Part shown: piece by piece, positions 35,916 to 44,948 of the stretch
How the letters are laid out: each line of letters opens with the position of its first letter
How positions within the stretch are numbered: the stretch's first letter is position 1
Source: Streptomyces parvulus
GTDB lineage: Bacteria; Actinomycetota; Actinomycetes; Streptomycetales; Streptomycetaceae
Reading direction: 5' to 3'
Assembly (NCBI RefSeq): GCF_014648855.1
Contig: NZ_BMRX01000003.1
Span: 372,001-436,000, forward strand
Length of the DNA stretch: 64,000 nucleotides
Notes under the pieces: generated by a model
What the model was told of the DNA's origin: nothing
Seen by the model: only the letters and a program-made list of their open reading frames with translations
Databases searched by the model: none
Program-made: the position numbers and the translations under genes

Positions 35916-36578
35916 ATGCCGGTCAGAGTGCTCCTCGTCGACGACGAACCCCTCGTACGCGCGGGTCTGCGGGCGGTATTGGAGGCGCAGCCGGACATCG
36001 AGGTGGTCGGGGAGGCCGCGGACGGGGCGGCGGTCGTGCCAATGGTGCGCACCCTGCGGCCGGACGTGGTCGCCATGGACGTCCGGATGCCGCTGCTCGA
36101 CGGCATCGAGGCCACCCGCGCGCTGCTGCGGACGGTGGCCGACCCGCCGAAGATCCTCGTGGTGACGACCTTCGAGAACGACGAGTACGTGTACGAGGCG
36201 CTGCGCGCGGGCGCGGACGGGTTCCTGCTCAAGCGCGCCCGGCCGGCCGAGATCGTGCACGCGGTACGGCTGATCGCCGAGGGCGATTCGCTGCTGTTCC
36301 CCGCCTCGGTGCGGCAACTGGCCGCCGAGTACGGCGACGACGGCGGGAACCGGGCGGCCCGCGCCACGGTGGAACGGGCGCGGCTGACGGAGCGAGAGGG
36401 CGAGGTGCTGCGGCTGATGTCGCGCGGGCTGTCCAACGCGGAGATCGCGGCGCGGCTGGTCGTCGGCACCGAGACGGTGAAGTCGCACGTGAGCGCGGTG
36501 CTGGCGAAGCTGGGGGCGCGGGACCGCACCCAGGCGGTGATCACGGCGTACGAGTCGGGGTTCGTGGCACCCGGGTGA
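35916..36578 (+). CDS. LuxR/NarL-type response regulator
   Basis: Protein of 220 residues. Receiver domain with Asp9-Asp10, phosphoacceptor Asp55 in VVAMDVRMPLLDG and Lys in GFLLKRARP. The C-terminal LuxR helix-turn-helix is LTEREGEVLRLMSRGLSNAEIA, ending VKSHVSAVLAKLGARDR. Partner of the adjacent sensor kinase. A TACGCT hexamer ends 8 bases before the ATG, so it may also have its own leaderless transcript. Confidence 0.94.
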   Translation: MPVRVLLVDDEPLVRAGLRAVLEAQPDIEVVGEAADGAAVVPMVRTLRPDVVAMDVRMPLLDGIEATRALLRTVADPPKILVVTTFENDEYVYEALRAGADGFLLKRARPAEIVHAVRLIAEGDSLLFPASVRQLAAEYGDDGGNRAARATVERARLTEREGEVLRLMSRGLSNAEIAARLVVGTETVKSHVSAVLAKLGARDRTQAVITAYESGFVAPG

Positions 36579-36677
36579 GGGGCGCGCACGGCCCGGGCCG
36601 GGACCACCGGCACTCGCCGGGGCGCGGCGGGCCGAGTACGATCCGGCGCACACGCGCACGAGCTGGGAGGACGGACC

Positions 36678-37832
36678 TTGGCAGGCCTGACCGGCGGGGA
36701 TCCGTCGCTGTTGCGGAGGATCAACTCCGCCGTGGTGCTGCACGCGTTGCGTGCGACGGACTGCGCGACGCTGACCGAGATCACCAGGGTGACGGGTCTG
36801 TCCCGGCCGACCGTCGAGGGTGTCGTCGAGGGGCTGATAGAGGCCGGCCTGGTGGTCGAGACGGCCGCCGACGAGGGCACCGCCCGCCGGCAGGGGCGCC
36901 CGGCTCGGCGCTTCCGGTTCCGGGCGGAGGCCGGTCATCTGCTGGGCCTGGAGATCGGGCCGCACCGCGTCGCCGCGCTCCTGTCCGACCTGGACGGCCG
37001 GGTGATCGGCGCCCAGGCCAAGGACGTCGGCGTCGACGCCCCGGCCGACGAGCGGCTGGAACGGCTGCGCACGGCCGTCGCCGAGCTGCTGCGCCGGGCC
37101 GGGGTGGCGCGCGGCTCCCTGCGGGCGGTGGGCGCGGCCACGCCGGGGATCGTGGAGGCGGACGGCACGGTCCGGCTGGGCACCGCGCTGCCGGGGTGGA
37201 CGGGGCTGAGTCTGGGCGAGCGGCTGAGCCGGTCCTTCAAGTGCCCGGTGCTGGTGGAGAACGACGCGAACGCGGCGGCGGTCGCCGAGCACTGGAAGGG
37301 GGCGGCCACCGAGTCCGACGACGTCGTGTTCGTACTGGCGGGGCTCAGTCCGGGGGCGGGGGCGCTGATCGGCGGGCGGCTGCACCGGGGGTACGGCGGC
37401 GCGGCCGGGGAGATCGGCGCGCTGCACCTGATGGGCCAGGACGTGACACCGGAGACGCTGCTGTCGACGACCGACGAGCCGCTGCATCCGCTGGACGAGC
37501 AGGCGGTCGCCCAGGTCTTCGCCGAGGCCCGCGAGGGCGACCGGCGGGCCCGTGCGGCGGTGGAGCGCTTCACCCAGCGGCTGGTGCACGACGTGACGGC
37601 GCTGGTGCTGGCGCTGGATCCGGAGCTGGTCGTCGTCGGAGGCTGGGCGGCCGGTCTGGACGGCGTGCTCGAGCCGCTGCGCCGGGAGCTGGCCCGGTAC
37701 TGCCTGCGGCCGCCCAGGGTGGCGCTTTCGCTGCTCGGCGAGGCGGCGGTGGCGACGGGCGCGCTGCGGCTGGCGCTCGACCACGTCGAGGAGCAGCTGT
37801 TCGCGGTCGAGGGCGCGACGGCACGCCGCTGA
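36678..37832 (+). CDS. ROK-family transcriptional regulator
   Basis: Protein of 384 residues. The N-terminal winged helix (LTEITRVTGLSRPTVEGVVEGLIEAGLV) is followed by an ASKHA sugar-kinase-like fold with ENDANAAAVAEHWKG and GGAAGEIGALHL. The Cys-rich zinc motif of active ROK kinases (CxCGxxGC) is missing, so it is likely a sugar-sensing regulator without kinase activity. TTG start after GGGAGG. No sugar transporter gene is adjacent, so the target is unknown. Confidence 0.88.
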   Translation: MAGLTGGDPSLLRRINSAVVLHALRATDCATLTEITRVTGLSRPTVEGVVEGLIEAGLVVETAADEGTARRQGRPARRFRFRAEAGHLLGLEIGPHRVAALLSDLDGRVIGAQAKDVGVDAPADERLERLRTAVAELLRRAGVARGSLRAVGAATPGIVEADGTVRLGTALPGWTGLSLGERLSRSFKCPVLVENDANAAAVAEHWKGAATESDDVVFVLAGLSPGAGALIGGRLHRGYGGAAGEIGALHLMGQDVTPETLLSTTDEPLHPLDEQAVAQVFAEAREGDRRARAAVERFTQRLVHDVTALVLALDPELVVVGGWAAGLDGVLEPLRRELARYCLRPPRVALSLLGEAAVATGALRLALDHVEEQLFAVEGATARR

Positions 37833-37849
37833 CCCGCCGGGGGGCGGGT
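37832..37849. terminator. Hairpin between convergent ROK and GntR genes
   Basis: ACCCGCC-GGGG-GGCGGGT, perfect 7-bp stem with a 4-base loop beginning at the last base of the ROK stop codon. Confidence 0.6.
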
Positions 37850-37866
37850 GCGGCGGACGGCGTGGG

Positions 37867-38628
37867 TCAGGAGGCGCGGGTCTGCGGGCCGTGGTGGATC
37901 TCCACGTCGCCAAAGTCCCCGAAGGTCAGCCGGCAGGTGTCCGCGCGGTAGGTGGCGACGGAGAGGGCGGCGGTGCGGCCCCCGGCGAGGTAGCGGGTGG
38001 TGACCACGAGGACGGGCGCGCCCGGGAGGCGGTCCAGCTCCTTCGCGTCGTCGGCGCCCGCCGAGCCCAGCTCGACGGCGCTCTCGCGGTGCTCCAGCTC
38101 GCCGCGCCCCAGTTCGCGCAGGACGGCACGGGCGCGGGAGGGGCCCGAGGGCGACTCGATGGCGGTGAGGTCGGGGACCGAGGACGCGGGGACGTAGAGC
38201 AGCTCGGCGGCGACGGGCTGGCCGTGGGTCACGCGCGAGCGGCGGACCACGTGGACGGTCTCGTCGCGCCCGGTCCCGAGGGCGTCGGCGACGGCGGCGG
38301 GCGGTACCGCCGGCACGCAGTCGGCGGGCTCCCAGGCGTCGTCGGCCGCGCCCGGCCAGTCGTGCCGCGCGGTGCCCACGGCGACGCCGACGCGGGGCGG
38401 GGCGACGGTGGTCCCGACGCCGCGGCGGCGCTGGAGGCGGCCTTCCAGTTCGAGCTGCTCCAGGGCCTGGCGGAGGGTCGCGCGGGCGACTCCGAAGCGG
38501 GCGGCGAGGTCGCGCTCGTTGGGCAGGACCTCGCCCACCGAGAACTCCGAGTCCAGGGCCTCGGTGAGTACGGTCCTGAGGTGCCAGTACTTCGGTTCCG
38601 GCACCGATTCCAACTGCGTGGTCCCCAC
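37867..38628 (-). CDS. GntR-family regulator, HutC subfamily
   Basis: Protein of 253 residues. The N-terminal GntR winged helix spans about residues 14-75 (VLPNERDLAARFGVARATLRQALEQLELEG, then RRRGVGTTVA). A UTRA ligand domain follows, with VVRRSRVTHGQPVAAELLYVP and VVTTRYLAGGRTAALSVATYRAD. HutC-type proteins sense amino acids, sugars or similar. GTG start behind GGAGGACA. Its promoter region has a TTGGTC-AA-GACCAA dyad, the kind of site HutC proteins bind, so autoregulation is likely. Confidence 0.9.
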   Translation of the reverse strand: MGTTQLESVPEPKYWHLRTVLTEALDSEFSVGEVLPNERDLAARFGVARATLRQALEQLELEGRLQRRRGVGTTVAPPRVGVAVGTARHDWPGAADDAWEPADCVPAVPPAAVADALGTGRDETVHVVRRSRVTHGQPVAAELLYVPASSVPDLTAIESPSGPSRARAVLRELGRGELEHRESAVELGSAGADDAKELDRLPGAPVLVVTTRYLAGGRTAALSVATYRADTCRLTFGDFGDVEIHHGPQTRAS

Positions 38629-38725
38629 CCTGTCCTCCGCAATCGCCGTGATCCGGCGGCGTTTTGACGCCCTTGTTTATTAAAGGTTGTTGCAGTTCTC
38701 TGCGACCATAGGACGCCCCACCCCC

Positions 38726-38739
38726 TTGGTCAAGACCAA
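38726..38739. promoter_or_regulatory. HutC-type operator dyad upstream of the GntR gene
   Basis: TTGGTC-AA-GACCAA, perfect 6-bp arms. It resembles the TGGTCTAGACCA core of sites bound by DasR/HutC-family proteins. It lies in the 116-base gap between the sigma gene stop and the GntR start. Confidence 0.55.
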
Positions 38740-38744
38740 TCCGG

Positions 38745-39632
38745 CTATGCGAGGTCGGCCAGGGCGAGGAGTTTGTCGGGGTTGCGGATGATGTACACCG
38801 ACTGGATCAGACCGTCGGCCACCTCGATCTGGAAGACGGAGTCGGGCCTGCCGCCCGACAGGGCCAGCAGGGCGGGCCCGCCGTTGATCTCCAGGAAGCG
38901 GTGGGAGAAGTCCGGGACACCCTTGCGGGCCGCGCCCTGGAGGAAGCGGGCGACCTTGTCGGAGCTCTCCAGCACGCGCAGCGGCGCCTTGGACTTCCCG
39001 CCGCTGTCGCCCACCAGGCGGACGTCCGGCGCGAGCAGCTCCATCAGCGCGGCCAGGTCGCCGCCGGCCGCGGCGGCGAGGAACCGCTCGGTGAGGTCCC
39101 GGCGCCGCACCGGGTCGACGTCGTAGCGCGGGCGGCGCTCCTCGACGTGCCCGCGGGCGCGGACGGCGAGCCGGCGCACCGCGGGCTCGCCGCGCTCCAG
39201 CATCGCGGCGATCTCCGCGTACGGGTAGCCGAACGCCTCTCTGAGCACGAACACCGCCCGCTCCAGCGGTGACAGGGACTCCAGGACGACGAGGACGGCG
39301 AGGGAGACGGAGTCGGCGAGGACGGCCCGCTCGGCGCTGTCGGGAACGGTGTCCCCGAAGTCGGTGACGTAGGGCTCGGGCAGCCAGGGGCCGACGTAGG
39401 CCTCGCGGCGGGACTTGATGTGGCGCAGCCGGTCGACGGCGAGCCGGGTGGTGACCCGCACCAGGTAGCCGCGGGGTTCGCGGACGCTGGACCGGTCGGC
39501 GCCGGACCAGCGCAGCCACGCCTCCTGGACGACGTCCTCGGCGTCGGCCAGCCGCCCCAGCATGCGGTAGGCGACGCCCAGGAGGACGGGACGGTGTGCT
39601 TCGAAGACGTCGGTCGCGGTGTCCGTGGTCAC
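38745..39632 (-). CDS. ECF41-group sigma factor with C-terminal SnoaL-like domain (SigJ type)
   Basis: Sigma factor of 295 residues. Region 2 is FEAHRPVLLGVAYRMLGRLADAEDVVQEAWLRW and region 4 is LSPLERAVFVLREAFGYPYAEIAAMLE. A C-terminal SnoaL/NTF2-like extension of about 110 residues follows and ends with NPDKL, the signature of ECF41 factors. There it acts in place of an anti-sigma factor. GTG start chosen because GGAG lies just upstream. A perfectly spaced ECF41-like promoter lies in front of the divergent alpha/beta hydrolase gene. Confidence 0.92.
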   Translation of the reverse strand: MTTDTATDVFEAHRPVLLGVAYRMLGRLADAEDVVQEAWLRWSGADRSSVREPRGYLVRVTTRLAVDRLRHIKSRREAYVGPWLPEPYVTDFGDTVPDSAERAVLADSVSLAVLVVLESLSPLERAVFVLREAFGYPYAEIAAMLERGEPAVRRLAVRARGHVEERRPRYDVDPVRRRDLTERFLAAAAGGDLAALMELLAPDVRLVGDSGGKSKAPLRVLESSDKVARFLQGAARKGVPDFSHRFLEINGGPALLALSGGRPDSVFQIEVADGLIQSVYIIRNPDKLLALADLA

Positions 39633-39714
39633 CGCTCCATACCAGCGGACCCCTTCGGCGGTGTCCAGACGGAACCCGCCGGGGGCTACCCGTCGGTAGC
39701 TCTTACTGACAGGC

Positions 39715-39741
39715 TGTCTACGCAACTGTCCCTGCAACGTC
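39715..39741 (+). promoter_or_regulatory. Predicted ECF41 target promoter
   Basis: TGTCTAC-N16-CGTC closely follows the ECF41 consensus as I recall it (TGTCACA, 16-base spacer, CGTC). It ends 36 bases before the alpha/beta hydrolase ATG. A GACAG-G-CTGTC dyad overlaps its -35 part. Confidence 0.65.
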
Positions 39742-39777
39742 GCCCCCTACCGTCCGCGTGTTCCGACAAGGAGCCCC

Positions 39778-40656
39778 ATGTCCGCAACGCTCTCCTTCAC
39801 GGCCCCCACCCAGCACGGTCCGCAGGACATCACCGTCTCCTACGCGCGCGTGGGCGCCGGTGAGCCGCTGCTCCTGCTGCACGGCATCGGCCACCACCGG
39901 CAGGCCTGGGACCCGGTGCTGGACATCCTCGCCACCGAGCGCGACGTCATAGCCGTGGACCTGCCCGGGTTCGGACGGTCGACCGCGCTGCCGCACGGGG
40001 TGCCGCACGACCTGACGACGACGAACGCGGTGCTCGGCGCCTTCTGCTCGGCCCTGGGCCTGGACCGGCCGCACGTCGCGGGCAACTCCCTGGGCGGTCT
40101 GCTGGCGCTGGAACTGGGCCGGCACAACCTGGTGCGGTCGGTGACCGCCCTGTCCCCGGCGGGCTTCTGGTCGCGGGCCGAACGGCGTTACGCGTTCGGC
40201 GTGCTCATGGGGATGCGCCTTACCGCCCGGAGCCTGCCCCTTCCCCTGGTGGAGCGCATGTCCCGCACCGCCGTCGGGCGCACCGCGCTGACCAGCACGA
40301 TCTACGCCCGTCCCGCCCGCCGCTCCCCCGAGGCCGTGGTCGCCGAGACCCTCGCCCTCGCGCACGCCGAGGGGTTCGCCGAGACGCTGCGGGCCGGTCG
40401 GAGCGTGCGGTTCACCGACGACGTGCCCGGCATCCCCGTGACCGTGGCGTGGGGCGACCGGGACCGGCTGCTCCTTCCCCGGCAGGGCGTCCGCGCCAAG
40501 CACGCCGTCCCGCGGGCCCGCCTGGTGCGGCTGCGCGGCTGCGGTCACGTCCCGATGAACGACGACCCCGCGCTGGTGGCCCGCGTGCTGCTCGACGGCA
40601 GCCGGCCTCAGGAGGCGAGCGCCGCCAGTACCTCCTTCAGCACGGTCGGGTTGTAG
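39778..40656 (+). CDS. Alpha/beta hydrolase, likely ECF41 target
   Basis: Cytoplasmic hydrolase of 292 residues. The oxyanion motif is LLLLHGIGHHRQAW near residue 31, the nucleophile elbow GNSLGG near residue 102, the Asp lies in AWGDRDRLL and the His in GCGHVPMND. Broad family including esterases, epoxide hydrolases and haloalkane dehalogenases; substrate unknown. AAGGAG lies upstream. The last 16 residues are encoded in DNA that is also the end of the convergent lipase gene (49-base overlap). Confidence 0.88.
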   Translation: MSATLSFTAPTQHGPQDITVSYARVGAGEPLLLLHGIGHHRQAWDPVLDILATERDVIAVDLPGFGRSTALPHGVPHDLTTTNAVLGAFCSALGLDRPHVAGNSLGGLLALELGRHNLVRSVTALSPAGFWSRAERRYAFGVLMGMRLTARSLPLPLVERMSRTAVGRTALTSTIYARPARRSPEAVVAETLALAHAEGFAETLRAGRSVRFTDDVPGIPVTVAWGDRDRLLLPRQGVRAKHAVPRARLVRLRGCGHVPMNDDPALVARVLLDGSRPQEASAASTSFSTVGL

Positions 40657-41477
40657 GGCATGCTCGCGTGCGGGGTGCGGTCGTCGGGGTCGATGTCCTG
40701 GAGCACGATGTTGTTGACGTAGCGGCCCTCCGTCTCCTCCAGGGCGCACGAGGTGTACGGGGTGACGACGTCGTCGTACCGGGTGGCGATGACCGTGTGC
40801 CGGACACCCTCCGTGGTCTCGCCCAGCTCGGCCAGCTCGCGCTGGAAGGGGTGGTCGTGCTGGAGCTGCGGCCAGGCGGGCACGACCTCCCCGACGGCGC
40901 CCTGTTCCAGGATCTCGACCGCGCCGGGAATCTGGCGGGCGAGGTTCAGCAGCCCCTGCGCGGTGACTCCGTGGTTGCTGGGCGCGATGCCGACGAAGTT
41001 GTGCACCTTGGGACCGCCGCCCAGCGCGTTCAGGTAGTAGCGCGGCATCATGCCGCCCTGCGAGAAGCCGACGACGTCGACCTGCTGGGCGCCGGTGCGC
41101 CGCAGCACCTCGTCGACGAAGTCGGCGAGCTGCCGGGCCGAGTGCTTGATGTCGCCGAGTCCGAAGATCACGGGGTTGCCGTGCTGGCCGTAGTCGAGCC
41201 GGAAGACGCGGTGGCCGTGCTGCCGCAGCAGCGGGGTGGCCGAGGTCCAGGTGTAGCCGCGGTTGCCGAAGGTGCCGTGCACCAGGACCACGGGGCGCGG
41301 GTGCTCCTCGGAGGCCGGGACGTTCCAGTCGTCCTCGCCCGCGCGCACGTCGACGGTCGCGAGGATCTGAGCGGTGCCGGCCTGGCCGAGGCCGGCCAGG
41401 CGGTGCGGTGATTCGGTGAGGTCCGTGGTGACGTCCTCGGAATTGACCCCCGGGATGCGGGGATTCAGGAAACTCAC
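40608..41477 (-). CDS. Triacylglycerol lipase-like alpha/beta hydrolase (EstA family)
   Basis: Hydrolase of 289 residues. The oxyanion segment is PVVLVHGTFGNRGYTW, the catalytic Ser lies in VVGFSQGGMMPRYYLN, the Asp in RYDDVVTPY and the His in TPHASMPYNP. The pattern matches secreted actinomycete lipases of the EstA/LipB type, but no signal peptide can be seen after MSFLNPRIPG, so this member may be cytoplasmic or use another route. GTG start behind GGGAGAG. The 3' end overlaps the hydrolase gene on the other strand. Confidence 0.87.
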   Translation of the reverse strand: MSFLNPRIPGVNSEDVTTDLTESPHRLAGLGQAGTAQILATVDVRAGEDDWNVPASEEHPRPVVLVHGTFGNRGYTWTSATPLLRQHGHRVFRLDYGQHGNPVIFGLGDIKHSARQLADFVDEVLRRTGAQQVDVVGFSQGGMMPRYYLNALGGGPKVHNFVGIAPSNHGVTAQGLLNLARQIPGAVEILEQGAVGEVVPAWPQLQHDHPFQRELAELGETTEGVRHTVIATRYDDVVTPYTSCALEETEGRYVNNIVLQDIDPDDRTPHASMPYNPTVLKEVLAALAS

Positions 41478-41629
41478 GACGCTCTCCCTGTCGTTGGGAC
41501 GGCCCGCCGGGATCGCCGGCGGACACGCTGCGACTTCTCAGTCTCGCGTCCGTCGATTCACGCAACGATCCCTCGCCCGGGGGAAAGAAATACCTCCATC
41601 GGGTGTCTGGGGTGCGGGAATTCGAATCC

Positions 41630-42124
41630 TCACGCCGACCGGCCGAAGACCGCGCCGCGCAGCAGCCGCACGTACCAGCCGCACCGGACGGGACGGGCCA
41701 CCCGCCCGGTCAGCGCCCGCTCCGCGCGGTCCAGGCCGAGCCCGAACACCGCGTCGTGCAGCGGCCGGACGATCAGCGCCCAGGCCAGCCAGCGGATGCC
41801 GCGCGGGCGGACGACCAGGGTGTTGCGCAGCACCGTGCGCCCGTCGTCGAGCGCTTCGACGCTGAACTCGTGGAAGCCGTCGAAGCCCCGGGGGCCGGTG
41901 AACCGGAAGCGCACCCAGCGGCCCGGCACGTAGTGGCTCACGACATACCGCACCGGTCCGTGCCCGCCGGGCACCCCGACGGCCAGGGGCCGCTCGAAGC
42001 GCACCGGCGGCCAGTCCGGGGGCCAGAGGCGGTCGTGCTCGCCGCCCAGCGAGTCGATCAGGGCGCCGGCTCTGTCCGGCGCGACGGGCAGGGGGCGTTC
42101 GTGCACGTTCCACACGGCGATCAC
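41630..42124 (-). CDS. SRPBCC-fold protein
   Basis: Protein of about 164 residues. It looks like a START/SRPBCC helix-grip protein: RYVVSHYVPGRWVRFRFTGPRGFDGFHEFSVEAL followed in shorter blocks by TVLRNTLVVRP and a long C-terminal helix (WALIVRPLHDAVFGL). Such proteins bind lipids or aromatic ligands. The GTG start is uncertain (a second GTG lies three codons later). It is divergent from the HD-domain gene and may belong to the same accessory region. Confidence 0.65.
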   Translation of the reverse strand: MIAVWNVHERPLPVAPDRAGALIDSLGGEHDRLWPPDWPPVRFERPLAVGVPGGHGPVRYVVSHYVPGRWVRFRFTGPRGFDGFHEFSVEALDDGRTVLRNTLVVRPRGIRWLAWALIVRPLHDAVFGLGLDRAERALTGRVARPVRCGWYVRLLRGAVFGRSA

Positions 42125-42343
42125 GCGGGAGATGCTGCCCGGTACCCGTTGCGCGGAACTCCGCCGATAAGGGGGCGGCCGGAACACGCGACCGGAGCGC
42201 GCGGTGCGGGCCGCGCGCCGCCTTCGTCACGACAACGCGCGGTCCACGGGGCGGTGTTGTGCCTGGGGGGTGGGGCGGCGTCCGAGCGTAAGGACAGATG
42301 AGACGGAGACCGCCGCTACGGCGCACAGTGAGGGGGAACGGCC

Positions 42344-42991
42344 ATGACCGCAGGGCGCGAGGCACCCGACTCCGGTGACAAGAGGGCCGGTTGGCCCGCC
42401 GTCGCACCTGAGTCCCTGCCCGGTGCGTGGCAGCCCCTGTTGGAGCGGCCCGCCCTGGCGGAGCTGCTCGGCCACCCCCTCGCCGGCGCCGCGCTCACGC
42501 GGATGCGCCGGCTGCCCCCCGGGGTGGCCGTGCACTCCCTGCGCACGTTCCTGCTGGCCGACGCACGCGCGCGGATCGAGGGCACCGCCTACGACCGGGT
42601 CGGGCTGCTGGCCGCCGCCGCGTTCCACGACTCGGGGCTGGTGGGGCGCGCGCCCCTGGGCCGGGGCGGATTCCCGGGCCGCTCGGCCGAGTTGCTCGAC
42701 CGCTTCCTGGCCGGCCAGCAGGTCGGCACGGCCCGGCGCGGGGCGCTGACCCGGGCGGTGCGGGAGCACATGCGGCCGTTCCCGGCACGTGACGCGGGTC
42801 CGGAGGCGCGGCTGCTGCACTTCGGCGCGTGGCTGGACGTCACCGGGCGCGGCGAGCGCCTCGCCCCCGGCGACCGGCGGCGGCTGGCCGCGCTGGCGCC
42901 CACTCCGTGGTTCGCCGTCTCCTTCTCCGCCCGGGTCGCCGCCTGCGGGCTGCGCCGGGCGCTGCCCGCCTCCGCGTCCGCCCGCCGGTGA
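42344..42991 (+). CDS. HD-domain protein
   Basis: Protein of 215 residues with the metal-binding HD signature: VAHSLRTF-like first His (AVHSLRTFL, residue 65 region), AAFHDSGLVG with the HD pair, REHMRPF, and a final Asp in LLHFGAWLDVTG. HD proteins are metal-dependent phosphohydrolases or lyases such as cyanamide hydratase-like enzymes. GAGGGGGA ribosome site. It is the first gene of the + strand accessory block, 49 bases before the halogenase-like gene, so a functional link is plausible. Confidence 0.78.
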   Translation: MTAGREAPDSGDKRAGWPAVAPESLPGAWQPLLERPALAELLGHPLAGAALTRMRRLPPGVAVHSLRTFLLADARARIEGTAYDRVGLLAAAAFHDSGLVGRAPLGRGGFPGRSAELLDRFLAGQQVGTARRGALTRAVREHMRPFPARDAGPEARLLHFGAWLDVTGRGERLAPGDRRRLAALAPTPWFAVSFSARVAACGLRRALPASASARR

Positions 42992-43040
42992 GCGCGGAGC
43001 CGGGCAACTCGCTCTACCCGTCGCGAAAGGAACCGCAGAC

Positions 43041-44798
43041 ATGCAAGAGGACCAGCGTGTTTTCGATGTGGCCATCGTGGGTGGCGGCATCGGCGGGACG
43101 ATGCTGGGGGCCGTGCTCGCCCGCCACGGCGTGCGCGTGCTGCTGCTGGAGGGCAGCGGCCACCCCCGGTTCGCCATCGGAGAGTCCACCGTCCCCGAGA
43201 CCACCTTCGGCCTGCGGGTACTGGCGCGCCGCTACGACGTCCCGGAGATCGAGCACCTGGCGACCCACGGGGCGCTGCGCCGCCACGTGTCGTCCAACTG
43301 CGGGGTGAAGCGGAACTTCAGCTTCGTCTACCACCGGGAGGGCGAGCCGACCCGCCCCGACGAGTGCACCCAGTACCCCACCTGGGGCCCGCCGCTCGGT
43401 CCCGACTCGCACTACTTCCGGCAGGACGTGGACGCCCACATGTTCCACGTCGCGGTCTCCTACGGCGTCACCGCCCACACCCACACCCTCGTCGACGACG
43501 TGAAGTTCGAGGAGGACGGAGCCACCCTGGTCACCCGGGACCGGGGAAGCTTCCGGGCGTCCTACGTGGTCGACGCCGGCGGGATGCGGGCCGTGCTGCC
43601 CGAGCGGCTGGGACTGCGGCAGGAACCGCCGTACCGCACCCGCTCGCGCACGATCTTCACGCACATGGTGGACGTGCGCCCCTTCGACAGGGTGGCGCCG
43701 CCGCGGGCGGAGCATGGCATGCCCAGCCCGTTCAGCCAGGGCACGCTGCACCACATGTTCAAGGGCGGCTGGTTCTGGGTCATCCCGTTCGACAACCACT
43801 CCACCAGTACCAGCGAGCTGTGCAGCGTCGGCGTCAACCTCGACCTCGACCAGTACCCCCGGCCGGACGACGTCCCGGCCGAGGAGGAGTTCTGGCGGCA
43901 CGTGCGCCGGTTCCCCAGCGTGGCCCGGCAGTTCGAGCGGGCACGCTCGGTGCGGCCGTACGTGTCCACGGACCGCACCCAGTTCGCCTCCCAGAAGGTC
44001 GTCGGCGACCGCTGGTGCCTGCTGCCGCACGCGAGCGACTTCATCGACCCGCTCTTCTCCAGCGGCCTCGCGGTCACGGTGATGGCGCTGAACGCGCTCG
44101 GCCACCGCCTCATCGAGGCCGTGCGCCGGAACGACTTCGACACCGCCCGGTTCGCGTACCTCGACCACTGGACCAAGCGCATGTTCCGGTTCTACGACGA
44201 CCTGGTGTCGTGCAGCTACGTCTCGTTCGACGACTTCGAGCTGTGGAACGCCTGGAACCGGGTGTGGACCATCACCACGCTCTACGGCACCAACGCCCAG
44301 AACCAGGCCGCCGTGGCCTTCGACAGGACCGGCGACCCCGCCGGCTTCGACGCGCTGGAGCTGCCGCCCTACCGGGGTCTCCAGGGGGTCGACAACCCAT
44401 GGGTGGAGCGGCTCTTCGACCAGGCGAGGGACGCGGTCCTCGCCTACCGCGCGGGCGAGTCGACCAAGGAGCGGACCGTCGCCCGCATCTACGAGCTGCT
44501 GCGCGAGAGCGAGCTGTGCCCGTCCGTGTGGGGCACCCTCGATCCCCAAGACCGCTGCCCCGCGGGCGTGTTCACCCTGTGGCCGCTGATGAGGATCCTG
44601 CTGTGGGGGAAGTTCCGCTCGCCGCGGCACGTGCGCGGCTCGTACTTCACCGGCGGAGGCCGGATGGTGGGCAAGGAGGCCGTCCAGGCGTACACCGGCG
44701 CCGTGCGGGCCGGGGGCTCCCAGGTGCACCAGACCGTGCGGGACATGTGGGTCAACTGGAACGGCGACTGGACCCGGCGTCCGGAGCCGCGGAAATGA
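43041..44798 (+). CDS. Flavin-dependent halogenase-like protein
   Basis: FAD enzyme of 585 residues in the tryptophan-halogenase-like family. The Rossmann motif GGGIGG is at residues 14-19, FAIGESTVPET near 44-54 and the Lys of GVKRNFSF at residue 90. WFWVIP at residues 244-249 gives the WxWxIP signature that distinguishes halogenases from simple monooxygenases. A 200-residue C-terminal region with LWNAWNRVW follows, typical of halogenases acting on phenolic or carrier-bound substrates. ATG behind GAAAGG; longer in-frame starts overlap the HD gene and lack conservation. Substrate and halide use are unproven. Confidence 0.85.
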   Translation: MQEDQRVFDVAIVGGGIGGTMLGAVLARHGVRVLLLEGSGHPRFAIGESTVPETTFGLRVLARRYDVPEIEHLATHGALRRHVSSNCGVKRNFSFVYHREGEPTRPDECTQYPTWGPPLGPDSHYFRQDVDAHMFHVAVSYGVTAHTHTLVDDVKFEEDGATLVTRDRGSFRASYVVDAGGMRAVLPERLGLRQEPPYRTRSRTIFTHMVDVRPFDRVAPPRAEHGMPSPFSQGTLHHMFKGGWFWVIPFDNHSTSTSELCSVGVNLDLDQYPRPDDVPAEEEFWRHVRRFPSVARQFERARSVRPYVSTDRTQFASQKVVGDRWCLLPHASDFIDPLFSSGLAVTVMALNALGHRLIEAVRRNDFDTARFAYLDHWTKRMFRFYDDLVSCSYVSFDDFELWNAWNRVWTITTLYGTNAQNQAAVAFDRTGDPAGFDALELPPYRGLQGVDNPWVERLFDQARDAVLAYRAGESTKERTVARIYELLRESELCPSVWGTLDPQDRCPAGVFTLWPLMRILLWGKFRSPRHVRGSYFTGGGRMVGKEAVQAYTGAVRAGGSQVHQTVRDMWVNWNGDWTRRPEPRK

Positions 44799-44948
44799 GC
44801 GGGAAGAATCATTCCTGCCGACCGGCGGAGGTACACATTCCGGTTTGCCGTTCCGGGACCTCGGGTAGGAAAAGCGCATGGCCGACAAATAGAAAATCGG
44901 CCGCGATTCCCCCTGCTCAATCCGAGAGACAACGGGCTGCAATCCACA

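Noticed and set aside
43041..44798. Indole-specific tryptophan halogenase
   Set aside because: The halogenase signature is present, but sequence around Lys90 and the long C-terminal region fit the phenolic/carrier-bound branch better. No tryptophan-derived pathway is nearby.
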